DNA of 64,000 bases, taken from Pseudomonas viridiflava (lineage in GTDB: Bacteria; Pseudomonadota; Gammaproteobacteria; Pseudomonadales; Pseudomonadaceae). The position numbers and the translations under genes are program-made. Position 1 is the stretch's first letter; each line of letters starts with the position of its first letter. Shown one piece after another: positions 34,740 to 42,939 of this stretch. Under the pieces are notes generated by a model. The model saw nothing but the letters and a program-made list of their open reading frames with translations. It searched no databases and was not told the DNA's origin. The stretch spans positions 35,756 to 99,755 of the forward strand of contig NZ_UWFN01000263.1 in assembly GCF_900602065.1 (NCBI RefSeq), in the 5' to 3' direction.

Positions 34740-35438
34740 TCAGACCGGCAGGCCTTTGGCGCGCAGCAGTGCGTCGAAGCGTTCCGGGTCGGCAGTGCCA
34801 AGGCGATTGGTTTCGCGGATCGCGGCCTCGCGCTCAAGGTGGGCGATGGCTTTGGGTAGCAGGGCCGCAACATCCGCCTGCGGCACTGCGAGTACGCCGT
34901 CAGCATCGCCCAGCATCAAATCGCCGGGCATGACGCAGAGTCCTGCGCAGGCTATCGGCACATTGATTTCGCCGGGGCCGTCCTTGCTCGGGCCACGGTG
35001 CGTGTGGCCCGCCGCGAACACCGGCAGGATGCCTTCGGCCAGTTCTTCGAGATCACGAACCGCGCCGTCGATGACAATGCCGCCAAGCCTGACCCGTAAT
35101 GCCGTGGTGCGGACAAGACCGCCGATGACCGCCTGGCTGACGTCACCCGCGCCATCAATAACCAGCACATCGCCGGGTTGAACCATCATCAGGGCCTTGT
35201 GCACCATCAGGTTGTCACCGGGACGCACCCGCAACGTGAACGCGGGGCCACACAACTTGAGCGACAGATCGCCGTGATAAACGTGCAGGCCTCTGGCGCC
35301 GATGCCGCGCCCCAGACAATCCCCCGCAACCGCCACCGGGACGCTGCGGAACGCCTCGATCAGGTCAGCGCCAAGATTGTCGTTACGCGGATTGATACGG
35401 TAGCCGGTTGGCCAGTCATTGAGAGCAGAAGCGGTCAT
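34740..35438 (-). CDS. RraA-like / 4-hydroxy-4-methyl-2-oxoglutarate aldolase-type protein
   Basis: 232 residues. GDVLVIDGAGDVSQAVIGGL, then GGIVIDGAVRDLEEL give the G...R-D-x-x-E metal and substrate motif that separates true class II pyruvate aldolases of this family from RNase E inhibitor RraA. It would split a 4-hydroxy-2-oxo acid such as 4-hydroxy-4-methyl-2-oxoglutarate into two pyruvates. The start at 35438 follows GGAGAT. It lies 13 bp after the dehydrogenase gene. Substrate is inferred from the neighbours. Confidence 0.83.
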   Translation of the reverse strand: MTASALNDWPTGYRINPRNDNLGADLIEAFRSVPVAVAGDCLGRGIGARGLHVYHGDLSLKLCGPAFTLRVRPGDNLMVHKALMMVQPGDVLVIDGAGDVSQAVIGGLVRTTALRVRLGGIVIDGAVRDLEELAEGILPVFAAGHTHRGPSKDGPGEINVPIACAGLCVMPGDLMLGDADGVLAVPQADVAALLPKAIAHLEREAAIRETNRLGTADPERFDALLRAKGLPV

Positions 35439-35451
35439 GGTAAATCTCCGG

Positions 35452-36426
35452 TCAAAGGGGAAGCAGGTCAGCGTTGACGCACGACGTACGAGGCACAGGC
35501 TTGCCGTCGAGGAAATCCAGTACGTTGTTCGCAGCATCCCGGGCCATTGCGGCCAGTGCCGCCGGGGTCGAACCGCCGACATGAGGGGTCAGCACAACGT
35601 TGCCCAGATCCAATAAAGGGCTGCTGGACGGCAGAGGTTCGATGGCCATGGTGTCCAGTCCTGCCGCGTACAACTGGCCGCTGCGCAGTGCCTGGACCAG
35701 GGCGGCTTCGTCTACCACCTCGCCGCGCGCGGTATTGATCAACAGCGCGCCTTCGGGAAGCATTGCCAGCTCGGCAGCGCCAATGAGGTTGCGGGTCTGT
35801 GCGGTGAGCGGCACATGCAGGCTCAAAACATAACTTTCGCTGAGCAATGCTGCCAATGAGTCCACGGCCACAGCGCCCAGCAGGCCGCTGTCGGTTTTGA
35901 GAAACGGGTCGTAAACCCGTACCGGCATACCGAGCGCCTGGCATACCGTCGCGACTTTGCGCGCCACTTGACCAAAACCGACCAGGCCCAGCGTACGCCC
36001 GCTCAGTTCCAGACCGTCCTGCGCACGGGACCAGCGACCAGCGCGGATTTCGCTGTCCATCCAGCTGACTTTGCGCGCGGCTGCGAACATCAGAGCCAGG
36101 GTCATCTCACACACCGATTGCGCGTTGGCACCGGGCGTGACGTAGACCGGAACGCCACGGGCAGTCGCCGCAGCAACATTGATATTGCTGACGCCAACGC
36201 CGTGTTTGGAAATGACTTTCAGGGTCGGGCATGCGCCGATCGCCTGTTCACTGAGGTCGAAAGTCCGCGAGATCACTGCATCAATCGGTTCGCTAGCCAT
36301 CAGCCGTTCGATGTCAGCAACTTCCTGCCCTGCGCTGACAAACAGCACTCGACAGCCGCGTTGCATGAGGATGTTCAGCCCCGCGGGTGCAAGGCGTTCG
36401 GCGGTGACAAGAATGGTGTACGTCAT
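35452..36426 (-). CDS. D-2-hydroxyacid dehydrogenase (phosphoglycerate dehydrogenase-like)
   Basis: 324 residues. GRTLGLVGFGQVARKVATVC is the Rossmann loop; INTARGEVVDEAALVQAL carries the catalytic Arg, AIEPLPSSSPL the Glu, and VLTPHVGGST the His. No regulatory ACT domain is present, so it is not a serine-pathway SerA. It interconverts a D-2-hydroxy acid and a 2-oxo acid with NAD. As the first enzyme gene of the operon it may supply the 2-oxo acid for the aldolase next to it. Confidence 0.87.
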   Translation of the reverse strand: MTYTILVTAERLAPAGLNILMQRGCRVLFVSAGQEVADIERLMASEPIDAVISRTFDLSEQAIGACPTLKVISKHGVGVSNINVAAATARGVPVYVTPGANAQSVCEMTLALMFAAARKVSWMDSEIRAGRWSRAQDGLELSGRTLGLVGFGQVARKVATVCQALGMPVRVYDPFLKTDSGLLGAVAVDSLAALLSESYVLSLHVPLTAQTRNLIGAAELAMLPEGALLINTARGEVVDEAALVQALRSGQLYAAGLDTMAIEPLPSSSPLLDLGNVVLTPHVGGSTPAALAAMARDAANNVLDFLDGKPVPRTSCVNADLLPL

Positions 36427-36538
36427 GGAGGGTGCCTTGTTTTCATTATTGGCATCGGTTCAGACATCGCTCGCGACATCTACCGCTATGGCCTCCATGG
36501 TTAACCTATTCCTCGTATAAATCTATTTCCGCTTTTTT

Positions 36539-36552
36539 ATTCAACTATGAAT
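36539..36552. promoter_or_regulatory. Candidate LysR operator before the hydroxyacid catabolic operon
   Basis: ATTCA-N4-TGAAT is a perfect dyad in an AT-rich stretch between the LysR gene (ending 36617) and the dehydrogenase gene (starting 36426). LysR proteins bind such short dyads upstream of their targets. The assignment rests on symmetry and position only. Confidence 0.4.
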
Positions 36553-36616
36553 TTAATTGATACATCGACCCGATTGTGTCCCTCGTTGGGGCGACGGGTA
36601 ACACTTGGGAAAATAC

Positions 36617-37534
36617 TCAGGTCAGATCGGAATGATCGGTAAACAACGCCGTACCTTCTCGCTTGAGCAGATCGACGACGTAAGCGGTAGGTGGCGAGAT
36701 GTAAGCTTCGCGGCGCATCACCAGACCGAAGCTGCGCTTCATGGTGGTTTCTGCCAGTGGTACCTCGCGCAGGTGCGCGCCAATTTTGCCCACGCCGAGG
36801 TTATGCCTGGAAATGAAACTCAGCAGCGGTGTGTGAGCAATCAGCCGCGGCATCATGTTGATGGAGTTGGTCTGGATCTGAATCTGCGGCGTGTCCAGTT
36901 GATGATTGAAAAACGTATTGTCCAGCCAGCGCCGGGTGGCCACCGTTGGCGCCGCCAGCACCCAGCGCCATTCGCACAGATCCGCCATTACAATCGGGCG
37001 CTCGAACAAAGCATGGTCGGCGCTGGCAACCACCACGACTTCATCCTGCAGCAGTGCGAAGGTTTCGAACTGGGCGACATCCACCGCCGACAGCGGGCAG
37101 ATCAGCAGATCCAGCTGCCCGGTTCGCAGCGAGTTGAGCAATATGTCGTTCTGACCGGTGACGAGTTCCAGCGTCAGATCAGGGGCAGTGTCCAGTAACA
37201 ACGACACCAGACTCGGCAACAAATATTCCGCAGCCGTCGGGCCGCAGCCGAGGCGTACATTGCCCACCGTACCTTTGGCAAAGTCCTGAATTTCCCGACG
37301 GGTTTCCTGCACGCCCTGACGCAGAAGCCGGGCGCGCATCAACAGCAGTTCACCCGCTGGAGTGAGCCGCATGCGCCGCCCTTCACGAAAAAACAACGCA
37401 GTGCCGAGGGTTTCTTCCAGTCGCTGAATGCTTTTCGACAGCGCCGGCTGGGTGCGATGCAACTTGTCACCGGCGCGCCCCAGGTTGCCCAGATCAGCGA
37501 TGGTTTCGAAATAGTAGAGGTCGCGTAAATCCAT
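36617..37534 (-). CDS. LysR-family transcriptional regulator of the hydroxyacid operon
   Basis: 305 residues. YFETIADLGNLGRAGDKLHR, TQPALSKSIQRLEETLGTAL and REGRRMRLTPAGELLLMRAR form the HTH and linker of a LysR protein; the rest is the effector domain. The ATG at 37534 is at family position; upstream codons are not family-like. It is oriented like the operon and lies 190 bp upstream of it, so it may be cotranscribed or bind the dyad in the gap. The inducer is presumably the pathway acid. Confidence 0.87.
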   Translation of the reverse strand: MDLRDLYYFETIADLGNLGRAGDKLHRTQPALSKSIQRLEETLGTALFFREGRRMRLTPAGELLLMRARLLRQGVQETRREIQDFAKGTVGNVRLGCGPTAAEYLLPSLVSLLLDTAPDLTLELVTGQNDILLNSLRTGQLDLLICPLSAVDVAQFETFALLQDEVVVVASADHALFERPIVMADLCEWRWVLAAPTVATRRWLDNTFFNHQLDTPQIQIQTNSINMMPRLIAHTPLLSFISRHNLGVGKIGAHLREVPLAETTMKRSFGLVMRREAYISPPTAYVVDLLKREGTALFTDHSDLT

Positions 37535-37757
37535 CAATACACATCCACATGGCGTTGGGTCTCTTCGCCATCCAGATTGTGTGAACCGGATAACGAGCGC
37601 TCCATGATGGCCGGTGTATCGCCGCGATACGAGAGGAAAATCCATGGCTGGTCTTTACTGCCATGAGATCGAGGGTTTTCTTGCGGTCATGTTGAACGTG
37701 CGTCCGCCCGAGCAAGAGGGGTCTGTTGAGCGGACGCTGTTCGGGTACGCGGACTGC

Positions 37758-38774
37758 TTACTTGTTCAGTTTCCTTGAAAGAAATTCGCGGATGTACTCA
37801 GCCACTTCCGGCGCATGGGTCTCCAGTGCGAAGTGGCCCGCGTCCAGCAGATGCACTTCCGCATTCGGAATGTCTTTACGATAAGCCTCTGCTCCCGGCG
37901 GGATAAACGCCGGGTCATGCTTGCCCCACACGGCCAGCAGCGGCGGTTGGTGTTTGCGCAAGTACGCCTGAAACGCCGGGTATGCCGCCACGTTGGTGCG
38001 GTAGTCGAGAATCAGGTCCAGCTGGATTTCTTCGGCACCTGGCCGCGCCATGTACTGGATGTCCAGGTTGTAACCATCCGGTGAAAGCTTCTGCGGGTCA
38101 GCGCCTGTGCCGTACTGCCAGTCACGAATGGTTTCCGGCGATAACGATGGGCGGCAAGCTTCGCGATTGGCTGCCGAAGGGTCGCGCCAGTAGGCTTGCC
38201 ACGGGTCCCACTGATCACTGAAACCTTCCAGATAGGCGTTGCCGTTCTGGCTGATGATTGCCGTCACTTTTTCCGGATTCGCAGCGGCAAGACGCAAACC
38301 GGTTGGGGCGCCGTAATCGAATATGTACAGCGCGTATTTGTTCAGGCCCAACGCTTCAGTAAAGCCTTCGATCACTTTGTAGAGGTTTTCGAAGGTGTAA
38401 TCGAACTGCCCGCGCGGCGGCGCTTTAGTGTTTCCGAAACCCGGTAAATCCGGTGCGATGAGACGGTACTGGTTTGCCAGCAATGGCATCAGGTCGCGGA
38501 ACATGTGGCTGGCGCTCGGAAAGCCGTGCAGCAACAGGAGCACCGGCGCGTCCTTGCGGCCGACTTCGCGATAGAAGACCTCCACCTCGCCAACTTTCTG
38601 CGTGTGGAAGGTGACGCGGAAGTTATCGTCGAGTGCCATAGTTGCTCCTCCTGTTGTTGGTCCTTTGCTGGCCGCACTCACAAAAGATGCGCCGATAGCA
38701 GACGCTGCGCCTACCGCAGATGCCTGCAAAACTTTGCGCCGACTGATGCCGAACGCTGGATCGGAATGGTTCAT
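37758..38774 (-). CDS. Tat-exported alpha/beta hydrolase (haloalkane dehalogenase / epoxide hydrolase-like)
   Basis: 338 residues. SRRKVLQASAVGAASAIGAS at 11-30 is a twin-arginine signal. HGFP at 83-86 is the oxyanion motif, the nucleophile is Asp153 in YIFDYGAPTG, and the catalytic His is in DAGHFALET near the C terminus. An Asp nucleophile points to dehalogenase- or epoxide-hydrolase-type chemistry rather than esterase. Periplasmic location is predicted. It is divergent from the LysR gene at 38918 with 143 bp between, its likely regulator. Confidence 0.87.
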   Translation of the reverse strand: MNHSDPAFGISRRKVLQASAVGAASAIGASFVSAASKGPTTGGATMALDDNFRVTFHTQKVGEVEVFYREVGRKDAPVLLLLHGFPSASHMFRDLMPLLANQYRLIAPDLPGFGNTKAPPRGQFDYTFENLYKVIEGFTEALGLNKYALYIFDYGAPTGLRLAAANPEKVTAIISQNGNAYLEGFSDQWDPWQAYWRDPSAANREACRPSLSPETIRDWQYGTGADPQKLSPDGYNLDIQYMARPGAEEIQLDLILDYRTNVAAYPAFQAYLRKHQPPLLAVWGKHDPAFIPPGAEAYRKDIPNAEVHLLDAGHFALETHAPEVAEYIREFLSRKLNK

Positions 38775-38917
38775 GGCGAGACCCTGTTCTGAATGAATTG
38801 AGGTCTATCCTATTCCCTGCTTCTATTGTAGAGAATCACCACAAAACTCAATTCACCATTTCTATTTCTGCAATGCTGGTAGCATTCCCGCAACACTCAT
38901 TACGCTGCAGGCAGGAC

Positions 38918-39829
38918 ATGGACCGAATTCAGGAAATGACAGTGTTCGCTGCTCTGGCCGACCAGACCAGCTTCGCCGGAGTCGCACGGCACTTTGGGTT
39001 GTCCACCGCTACGGTCACGCGGGCAGTGGCCAGCCTGGAGAGTCGCCTGGGGGTGTTGCTGGTGGTGCGCAACACTCGCAACATGCGTCTCACTGAAGCC
39101 GGGCAACGGTTTGCCGTTGACTGCCATCGTTTGCTGGCCGACCTTGCTGAAGCGGAAAACGCAGCGGGTGGTTTGCACGCACTGCCTGGCGGCTTGCTCA
39201 CCGTCACGGCGCCTCAGATGTTTGGTGCGCTGCACGTCACACCGGTTCTGACGCGCTTCCTCAGTCAGTACCCGGCAGTGGAGATTCGCGCAATTCTGGT
39301 TGATCGGGTGGTGTCGATGCTGGATGAAGGGGTTGATGTCGCCGTGCGCATTGGCCCCCTGCCCGATTCCTCGTTGACGGCAATCCCCGTCGGCAGCGTG
39401 CGGCGCATGGTGTGCGCCTCCCCCGCCTACATCGCCGAACATGGCACGCCACAGCACCCGGACGACTTGCGCCACCACTCGACCATCTCGACCTCCGCAT
39501 CAGAACGAGCACCTCAGTGGCAGTTTCGAGTTGATGGCCACGACTACTCAGTAGACGTCGGCTCAAGGCTCAGCCTTACGTCATTCCAGGCTGCCATCGG
39601 CGCAGCCGTGCAGGATTGGGGGCTGACCCAGGTGCCGTATTACCAGATACGCGAGCACCTGCGGGATGGGAAACTGGCCTGTGTGCTGGAAGCATTCGAG
39701 ATCGAACCGGAGCCGGTCCACGTGGTGTATCTGGAGGGCCGACGCGGCTCGTCCAAAGTACGCTCCTTTGTGGATTTCTGTGTCGAGGCGCTGCGCCAGG
39801 ATCTGCGGTTTGAAGGCGGTATTGCTTGA
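38918..39829 (+). CDS. LysR-family transcriptional regulator
   Basis: 303 residues. FAALADQTSFAGVARHFGLS, TATVTRAVASLESRLGVLLV and RNTRNMRLTEAGQRFAVDCH are the HTH part of a LysR protein of the CrgA/DmlR subgroup. ATG 38918 is chosen over the long upstream frame because GCAGGAC precedes it and homology begins here. It is divergent from the Tat-exported hydrolase, which it probably controls. Confidence 0.87.
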   Translation: MDRIQEMTVFAALADQTSFAGVARHFGLSTATVTRAVASLESRLGVLLVVRNTRNMRLTEAGQRFAVDCHRLLADLAEAENAAGGLHALPGGLLTVTAPQMFGALHVTPVLTRFLSQYPAVEIRAILVDRVVSMLDEGVDVAVRIGPLPDSSLTAIPVGSVRRMVCASPAYIAEHGTPQHPDDLRHHSTISTSASERAPQWQFRVDGHDYSVDVGSRLSLTSFQAAIGAAVQDWGLTQVPYYQIREHLRDGKLACVLEAFEIEPEPVHVVYLEGRRGSSKVRSFVDFCVEALRQDLRFEGGIA

Positions 39830-39878
39830 AGGTGACTCTTTCAAACATCGCATCAATTGTGCCCTGAAACGCGTAGCC

Positions 39879-39964
39879 TGTAGGAGCTCACCGAGGTTAC
39901 GAGGCCAGCGATGGCGGAGTGTCAGACAAACCGCCATCGCTGGCCTCGTGACCTCGGTGAGCTC
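39879..39964. repeat. REP doublet, type GTAGGAGCTCACCGAGGTTACG
   Basis: Second copy of the family at 18940-19030, with arms about 37 bp long and a loop around GTGTCAGACAAA. The right arm has GTGACC for GTAACC. It is intact (no element inserted in it), which gives the reference for the interrupted copy. Confidence 0.9.
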
Positions 39965-39981
39965 AGATGCGTTTCAACTCA

Positions 39982-40518
39982 TTAAATTATATTTTTAGCG
40001 AACAAGCGGTTTTCATGGGTTTCATTTTGAAAAGTGAAAGACGTCGAACCCAGACATTCGTAGCCTTGCCGAGGATAAAAGCCGACCGCTCACTCATTGC
40101 CAACCCAGACCGTGGCCCATAGCAATGACGCACCTCCAAGCCGCGCATATTCTTCGGCGCGTTGAAGCAACTTGTAGCCCACGCCTCGTCCGGTAAACCT
40201 TTCCTGTACGTACAGACGCTTTAACTCCGCGGCACTCGAATCGCCAATCACCTCATGATCAGTTCGCAAGGCAACCTGTGCGAAACCGACAAGATGATGA
40301 TTAACCTCAGCCACAACGATCAACGTATCGGGCTGGGCAATGATTTTTGAAATCGTATCCGGCAAGAAGGCATCAAGCGCTTCCTGAGCAATTGCGTCCC
40401 GGATTCCTTCGGTGGAATACGTATCGAGAAAAACCTGCATGCCGAGCACACCGATAGACAGTGCGTCCTGTGGGGTGGCGGCACGGGTGATGACTTGAGT
40501 GGTATGGGGGTCAGTCAT
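39982..40518 (-). pseudogene. GNAT acetyltransferase with an in-frame stop codon
   Basis: From ATG 40518 the frame reads a GNAT protein (ELKRLYVQERFTGRGVGYKL is the acetyl-CoA loop) up to TVWVGNE and then meets TGA at 40090-40092. The same frame continues past the stop as AVGFYPRQGYECLGSTSF and ends at TAA 39982-39984, which is the expected C-terminal substrate region. NE-R-AVGFY would be the normal reading; one C-to-T change of CGA to TGA explains it. The protein as made would lack about 35 C-terminal residues. Confidence 0.8.
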
Positions 40519-40631
40519 TCAGATACTTTGCTCAGGTTCGAAACGCTTGAGGGGTCACAAATATTCAAAGAGCCAAAATATCGAGATTCAACCGGTGAAC
40601 CCAACCTCAGGCGCTCTTGAAGGAGCAATCA

Positions 40632-40874
40632 CTATAAGTCATGCAGGGCTAGCCGACTCATAAGGGCATCAACAGAGATGAGCTTGCCTTGCTCTTTGTC
40701 CCGAGATGCCAAGGCCATGAGTTTGATCAACGCGATGGTTTCATCTCGGTGCTTGCGCGCTGCGCAGGACTCAATTACATAGGCTGGAAGACCATGTTTC
40801 GTTATTACAATCGGCTCGGATACGTCAAGCGTCGCCGCGTTTTTCCTCAGGTAGCTGATGGTTTCAACCCGCAT
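40632..40874 (-). CDS. Phd/YefM-family antitoxin without adjacent toxin
   Basis: 80 residues. [20 protein letters not shown] and [15 protein letters not shown] are the N-terminal DNA-binding dimer fold of Phd/YefM antitoxins; the C-terminal helix region would bind a toxin. Neither side encodes a RelE/ParE/Doc/Txe-type toxin: downstream comes the broken GNAT, upstream a REP doublet. ATG 40874 is at family position; an in-frame ATG lies 12 bp earlier. It may be an orphan antitoxin or a solitary regulator. Confidence 0.78.
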   Translation of the reverse strand: MRVETISYLRKNAATLDVSEPIVITKHGLPAYVIESCAARKHRDETIALIKLMALASRDKEQGKLISVDALMSRLALHDL

Positions 40875-40952
40875 ACGCAATTGCATCCCGGTGTTCGTGA
40901 ATAAGTTTTATGGTCTCTCGTAGCACTGATTCCGACGGCGAAAATAATCAAT

Positions 40953-41025
40953 TGTAGGAGCTGCCGAAGGCTGCGAAAGCGGTGTGTCAGTCTTTACCGA
41001 TTCGCAGCCTTCGGCAGCTCCTACA
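40953..41025. repeat. REP doublet, type GTAGGAGCTGCCGAAGG
   Basis: A perfect 24-bp inverted pair with a 25-bp loop. It separates the antitoxin gene and the amidase gene. Confidence 0.92.
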
Positions 41026-41142
41026 GAGAGCGTGCGGATATCTTAAACACCCAAAAAACCAACATGTAATACATATCTAAAGCCATACAAAAAACACCCG
41101 ATGCTAGCGTGATTTCTCATTCACGTTCAGCAGGATTCACCG

Positions 41143-41934
41143 ATGTACGCTATCGATTACAACAGCTACAGAGCCACAAAAAGCTTCAATCACCGCACCC
41201 GTTTTCTGGTCATGCATTACACCGCCTGTAACTTCCGACAATCAGTCGCTGCGCTCACCGGCCCGTCAGTCAGTTCGCATTATCTTGTCCCGGACCCAAG
41301 CGATAAAACCTACACCGACGCGGGTTTCACCGACATGCGCATCTTCAACCTCGTCGATGAAGGCGAACGCGCATGGCATGCAGGCGTCAGCGGATGGGCG
41401 AAGCGTTACAACCTTAACGACACTGCCATCGGGGTAGAAATCGTTTATGTGGCCACCGAAGACAAAGGCGTTTTCACGTTCCCGCCGTACAACTCCACGC
41501 AAATAGAGGCAGTCAAAGAGCTGGCAAAGAACATTCTCCAGCGTTACCCGGACATATCGCCGGTTAACGTCGTCGGCCACAGTGATATCTCCATCGGCAG
41601 AAAAAGCGACCCCGGTGCCGCATTCCCCTGGAAAGAACTTCACGATGCCGGTATTGGCGCCTGGTATGACGAGGCAACCAAACAAAACTATCAGGCACAG
41701 TTCAGCTGCGCCATGCCCGCCAAAGCCGACATGATCGCGAAACTAGGCCTTTACGGGTATGACACAACCGCTGCGATGACTGAAAGTGGATACAAGAAGC
41801 TGATCCGGGCATTCCAGCTGCATTTCCGCCCGAAAAAATATGACGGCGTGGTGGACGCTGAAACGGCGGCGGCGCTGTATGCACTGGTGGATAAATACTT
41901 TCCGGGGAAGATAACAAAGCAGGTGTATGTTTAA
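41143..41934 (+). CDS. N-acetylmuramoyl-L-alanine amidase (Amidase_2) with peptidoglycan-binding domain
   Basis: 263 residues. The Amidase_2 zinc site is seen in RFLVMHYTAC (His25), VGHSDISIGRKSDPG (His and Asp) and SSHYLVP; Glu in IGVEIVYV supports catalysis. From about residue 190 a PG_binding_1 domain follows (AKLGLYGYDTTAAM, RAFQLHFRPKKYDGVVD). The order matches AmiD. Unlike AmiD it has no lipoprotein signal, so either it acts on recycled cytoplasmic anhydromuropeptides or is exported in another way. GCAGGA supports the start. Monocistronic. Confidence 0.87.
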   Translation: MYAIDYNSYRATKSFNHRTRFLVMHYTACNFRQSVAALTGPSVSSHYLVPDPSDKTYTDAGFTDMRIFNLVDEGERAWHAGVSGWAKRYNLNDTAIGVEIVYVATEDKGVFTFPPYNSTQIEAVKELAKNILQRYPDISPVNVVGHSDISIGRKSDPGAAFPWKELHDAGIGAWYDEATKQNYQAQFSCAMPAKADMIAKLGLYGYDTTAAMTESGYKKLIRAFQLHFRPKKYDGVVDAETAAALYALVDKYFPGKITKQVYV

Positions 41935-42019
41935 GGAGATAGCGGCGTAAATAGATTCACAGACGATGCAGCACGATATTCAGGAAAACCTGAACGCTGA
42001 TCAGAATTGGATTTTTTGC

Positions 42020-42042
42020 TAAACCCGCCAGAGCTGGCGAGC
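42020..42042 (-). terminator. ffs: Terminator of the SRP RNA gene
   Basis: On the minus strand, CGCCAG-CT-CTGGCG followed by GGGTTTAGCAAAAAA stands just after the 3' end of the SRP RNA. A GC-rich stem; the T-run is poor but position fits. Confidence 0.5.
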
Positions 42043-42054
42043 TTTAGAGATAGG

Positions 42055-42164
42055 TGGTAACCCCACCAGCCACACCCCGGCACACAATGTTCCCGCTGTG
42101 GCTGCTTCCTTCCGGATCTGACCAGGTTCACGGGTAATCGTTGCGGGGGGACCGATGGGGTCAC
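42055..42164 (-). ncRNA. ffs: Signal recognition particle RNA (4.5S, small bacterial type)
   Basis: The minus strand carries the universally conserved SRP domain IV: CCGGAAGGAAGCAGCC (plus-strand 42100-42115) with GGTCAGATCC before it. The 5' GGTGACCCC and the 3' GGGGTTACCACC arms close a single long hairpin of about 110 nt, the size of gammaproteobacterial 4.5S RNA. It binds Ffh and targets ribosome-nascent-chain complexes to the membrane. Exact ends are estimated from the closing stem. Confidence 0.95.
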
Positions 42165-42342
42165 CATAACGACACTCACCTGTCGGCGAGCCGCGCCATT
42201 GTACCGGTCTGGCGCGAAGTTACAACCCGTAATGCGGGATAAAAATTCGATAGCGCTCAAGCACTTGTGTGACGGGGGCTGGGTAGCTTGCAGCGCTCGG
42301 AATCGGGGCTTATAGTCGCGCCGTCACTGCACATCAGTGATC

Positions 42343-42533
42343 GGGTGTGGAAGCCCGGCTGTTCAAAGAGTACAGAAGCTTTTACCAATCATCGGGGCCA
42401 TAAGGTGTCCGATGGCTGTGTTATGGCGGCTGTGCGCTGGGGCACCTTCGGGTGCGCCGGGTTCTCTTTGACCGGTCTTCCACACCCGCGCACAGCTGCC
42501 ACCCACTCATGTGGAAGTGAGTTTTTGGCAGCT
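42343..42533 (+). ncRNA. Structured leader with competing stems (C4-antisense-RNA-like)
   Basis: Inverted repeats: GGGTGTGGAAG (42343-42353) with CTTCCACACCC (42477-42487); GGCGGCTGTGCGC (42425-42437) with GCGCACAGCTGCC (42488-42500, one mismatch); inside it GCACC-TTCG-GGTGC, a UUCG-tetraloop hairpin (42442-42455). AGCTGCCA (42494-42501) can also pair with TGGCAGCT (42526-42533), so two folds exclude each other. The layout recalls the C4 antisense RNA class often found before small phage-type or DUF genes; that link is from memory. The strand is chosen because the downstream genes are on plus. Confidence 0.5.
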
Positions 42534-42558
42534 CCACCTCACAAAGAGAATGCCATTA

Positions 42559-42615
42559 ATGTTCAAGATCACTCCAAATCCTCCTGCCCCATCCGTTCGG
42601 GGAGGTGCAGCATGA
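42559..42615 (+). CDS. 18-residue peptide overlapping the next gene
   Basis: ATG 42559 to TGA 42613-42615. It begins MFKITPNPP, the opening of the DUF6124/DUF3077-type proteins common in Pseudomonas, but stops after 18 residues; its TGA overlaps ATG 42612 of the next frame (ATGA). It may be a leader peptide coupled to the next gene, or the detached start of a frameshifted DUF gene. Confidence 0.45.
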   Translation: MFKITPNPPAPSVRGGAA

Positions 42616-42887
42616 ATCGCTTCGTCCCCCTCAAGAGCAACAACACAGACAGCCCGGTGATGCACATGGACACCCAGGCACCGCTGGATTTTCTGTTTGC
42701 CAGCGCAGACCGGCGCCTTCGCATGGCGCGGCATTTATTGGAAACGCTGGACGGCGCAGACGAGTGCGACGTGCGTTGCATCGCCAATGCCGCATTGATG
42801 CTGTTGAGCGATGGCTGTGATGCGTTAACAGTCGTTGAGAAGCAGATATTTAGCCCGCCCTCTCCATGCACTTCTGTCAGACACTGA
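42612..42887 (+). CDS. Small helical protein, DUF3077/DUF6124-like
   Basis: 91 residues from ATG 42612. DFLFASADRRLRMARHLLET, then the helical ANAALMLLSDGCDALTVVEK region resembles the C-terminal helices of the DUF3077/DUF6124 group. The same frame is open back to 42288, but that part overlaps the structured leader and is not protein-like. AGGTGCAG gives a Shine-Dalgarno for 42612. Function unknown. It is preceded by the switch-like leader, so it is probably controlled at RNA level. Confidence 0.55.
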   Translation: MNRFVPLKSNNTDSPVMHMDTQAPLDFLFASADRRLRMARHLLETLDGADECDVRCIANAALMLLSDGCDALTVVEKQIFSPPSPCTSVRH

Positions 42888-42939
42888 GCCATACTGCGCA
42901 CCGCCTACTTTTCTCGTCAGACGGTGCGATTTAGCAGTG

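Noticed and set aside
42288..42611. Upstream protein extension of the DUF gene at 42612
   Set aside because: Open frame, but it lies on the paired stems of the leader and reads as low-complexity Cys/Pro/His sequence; treated as RNA.
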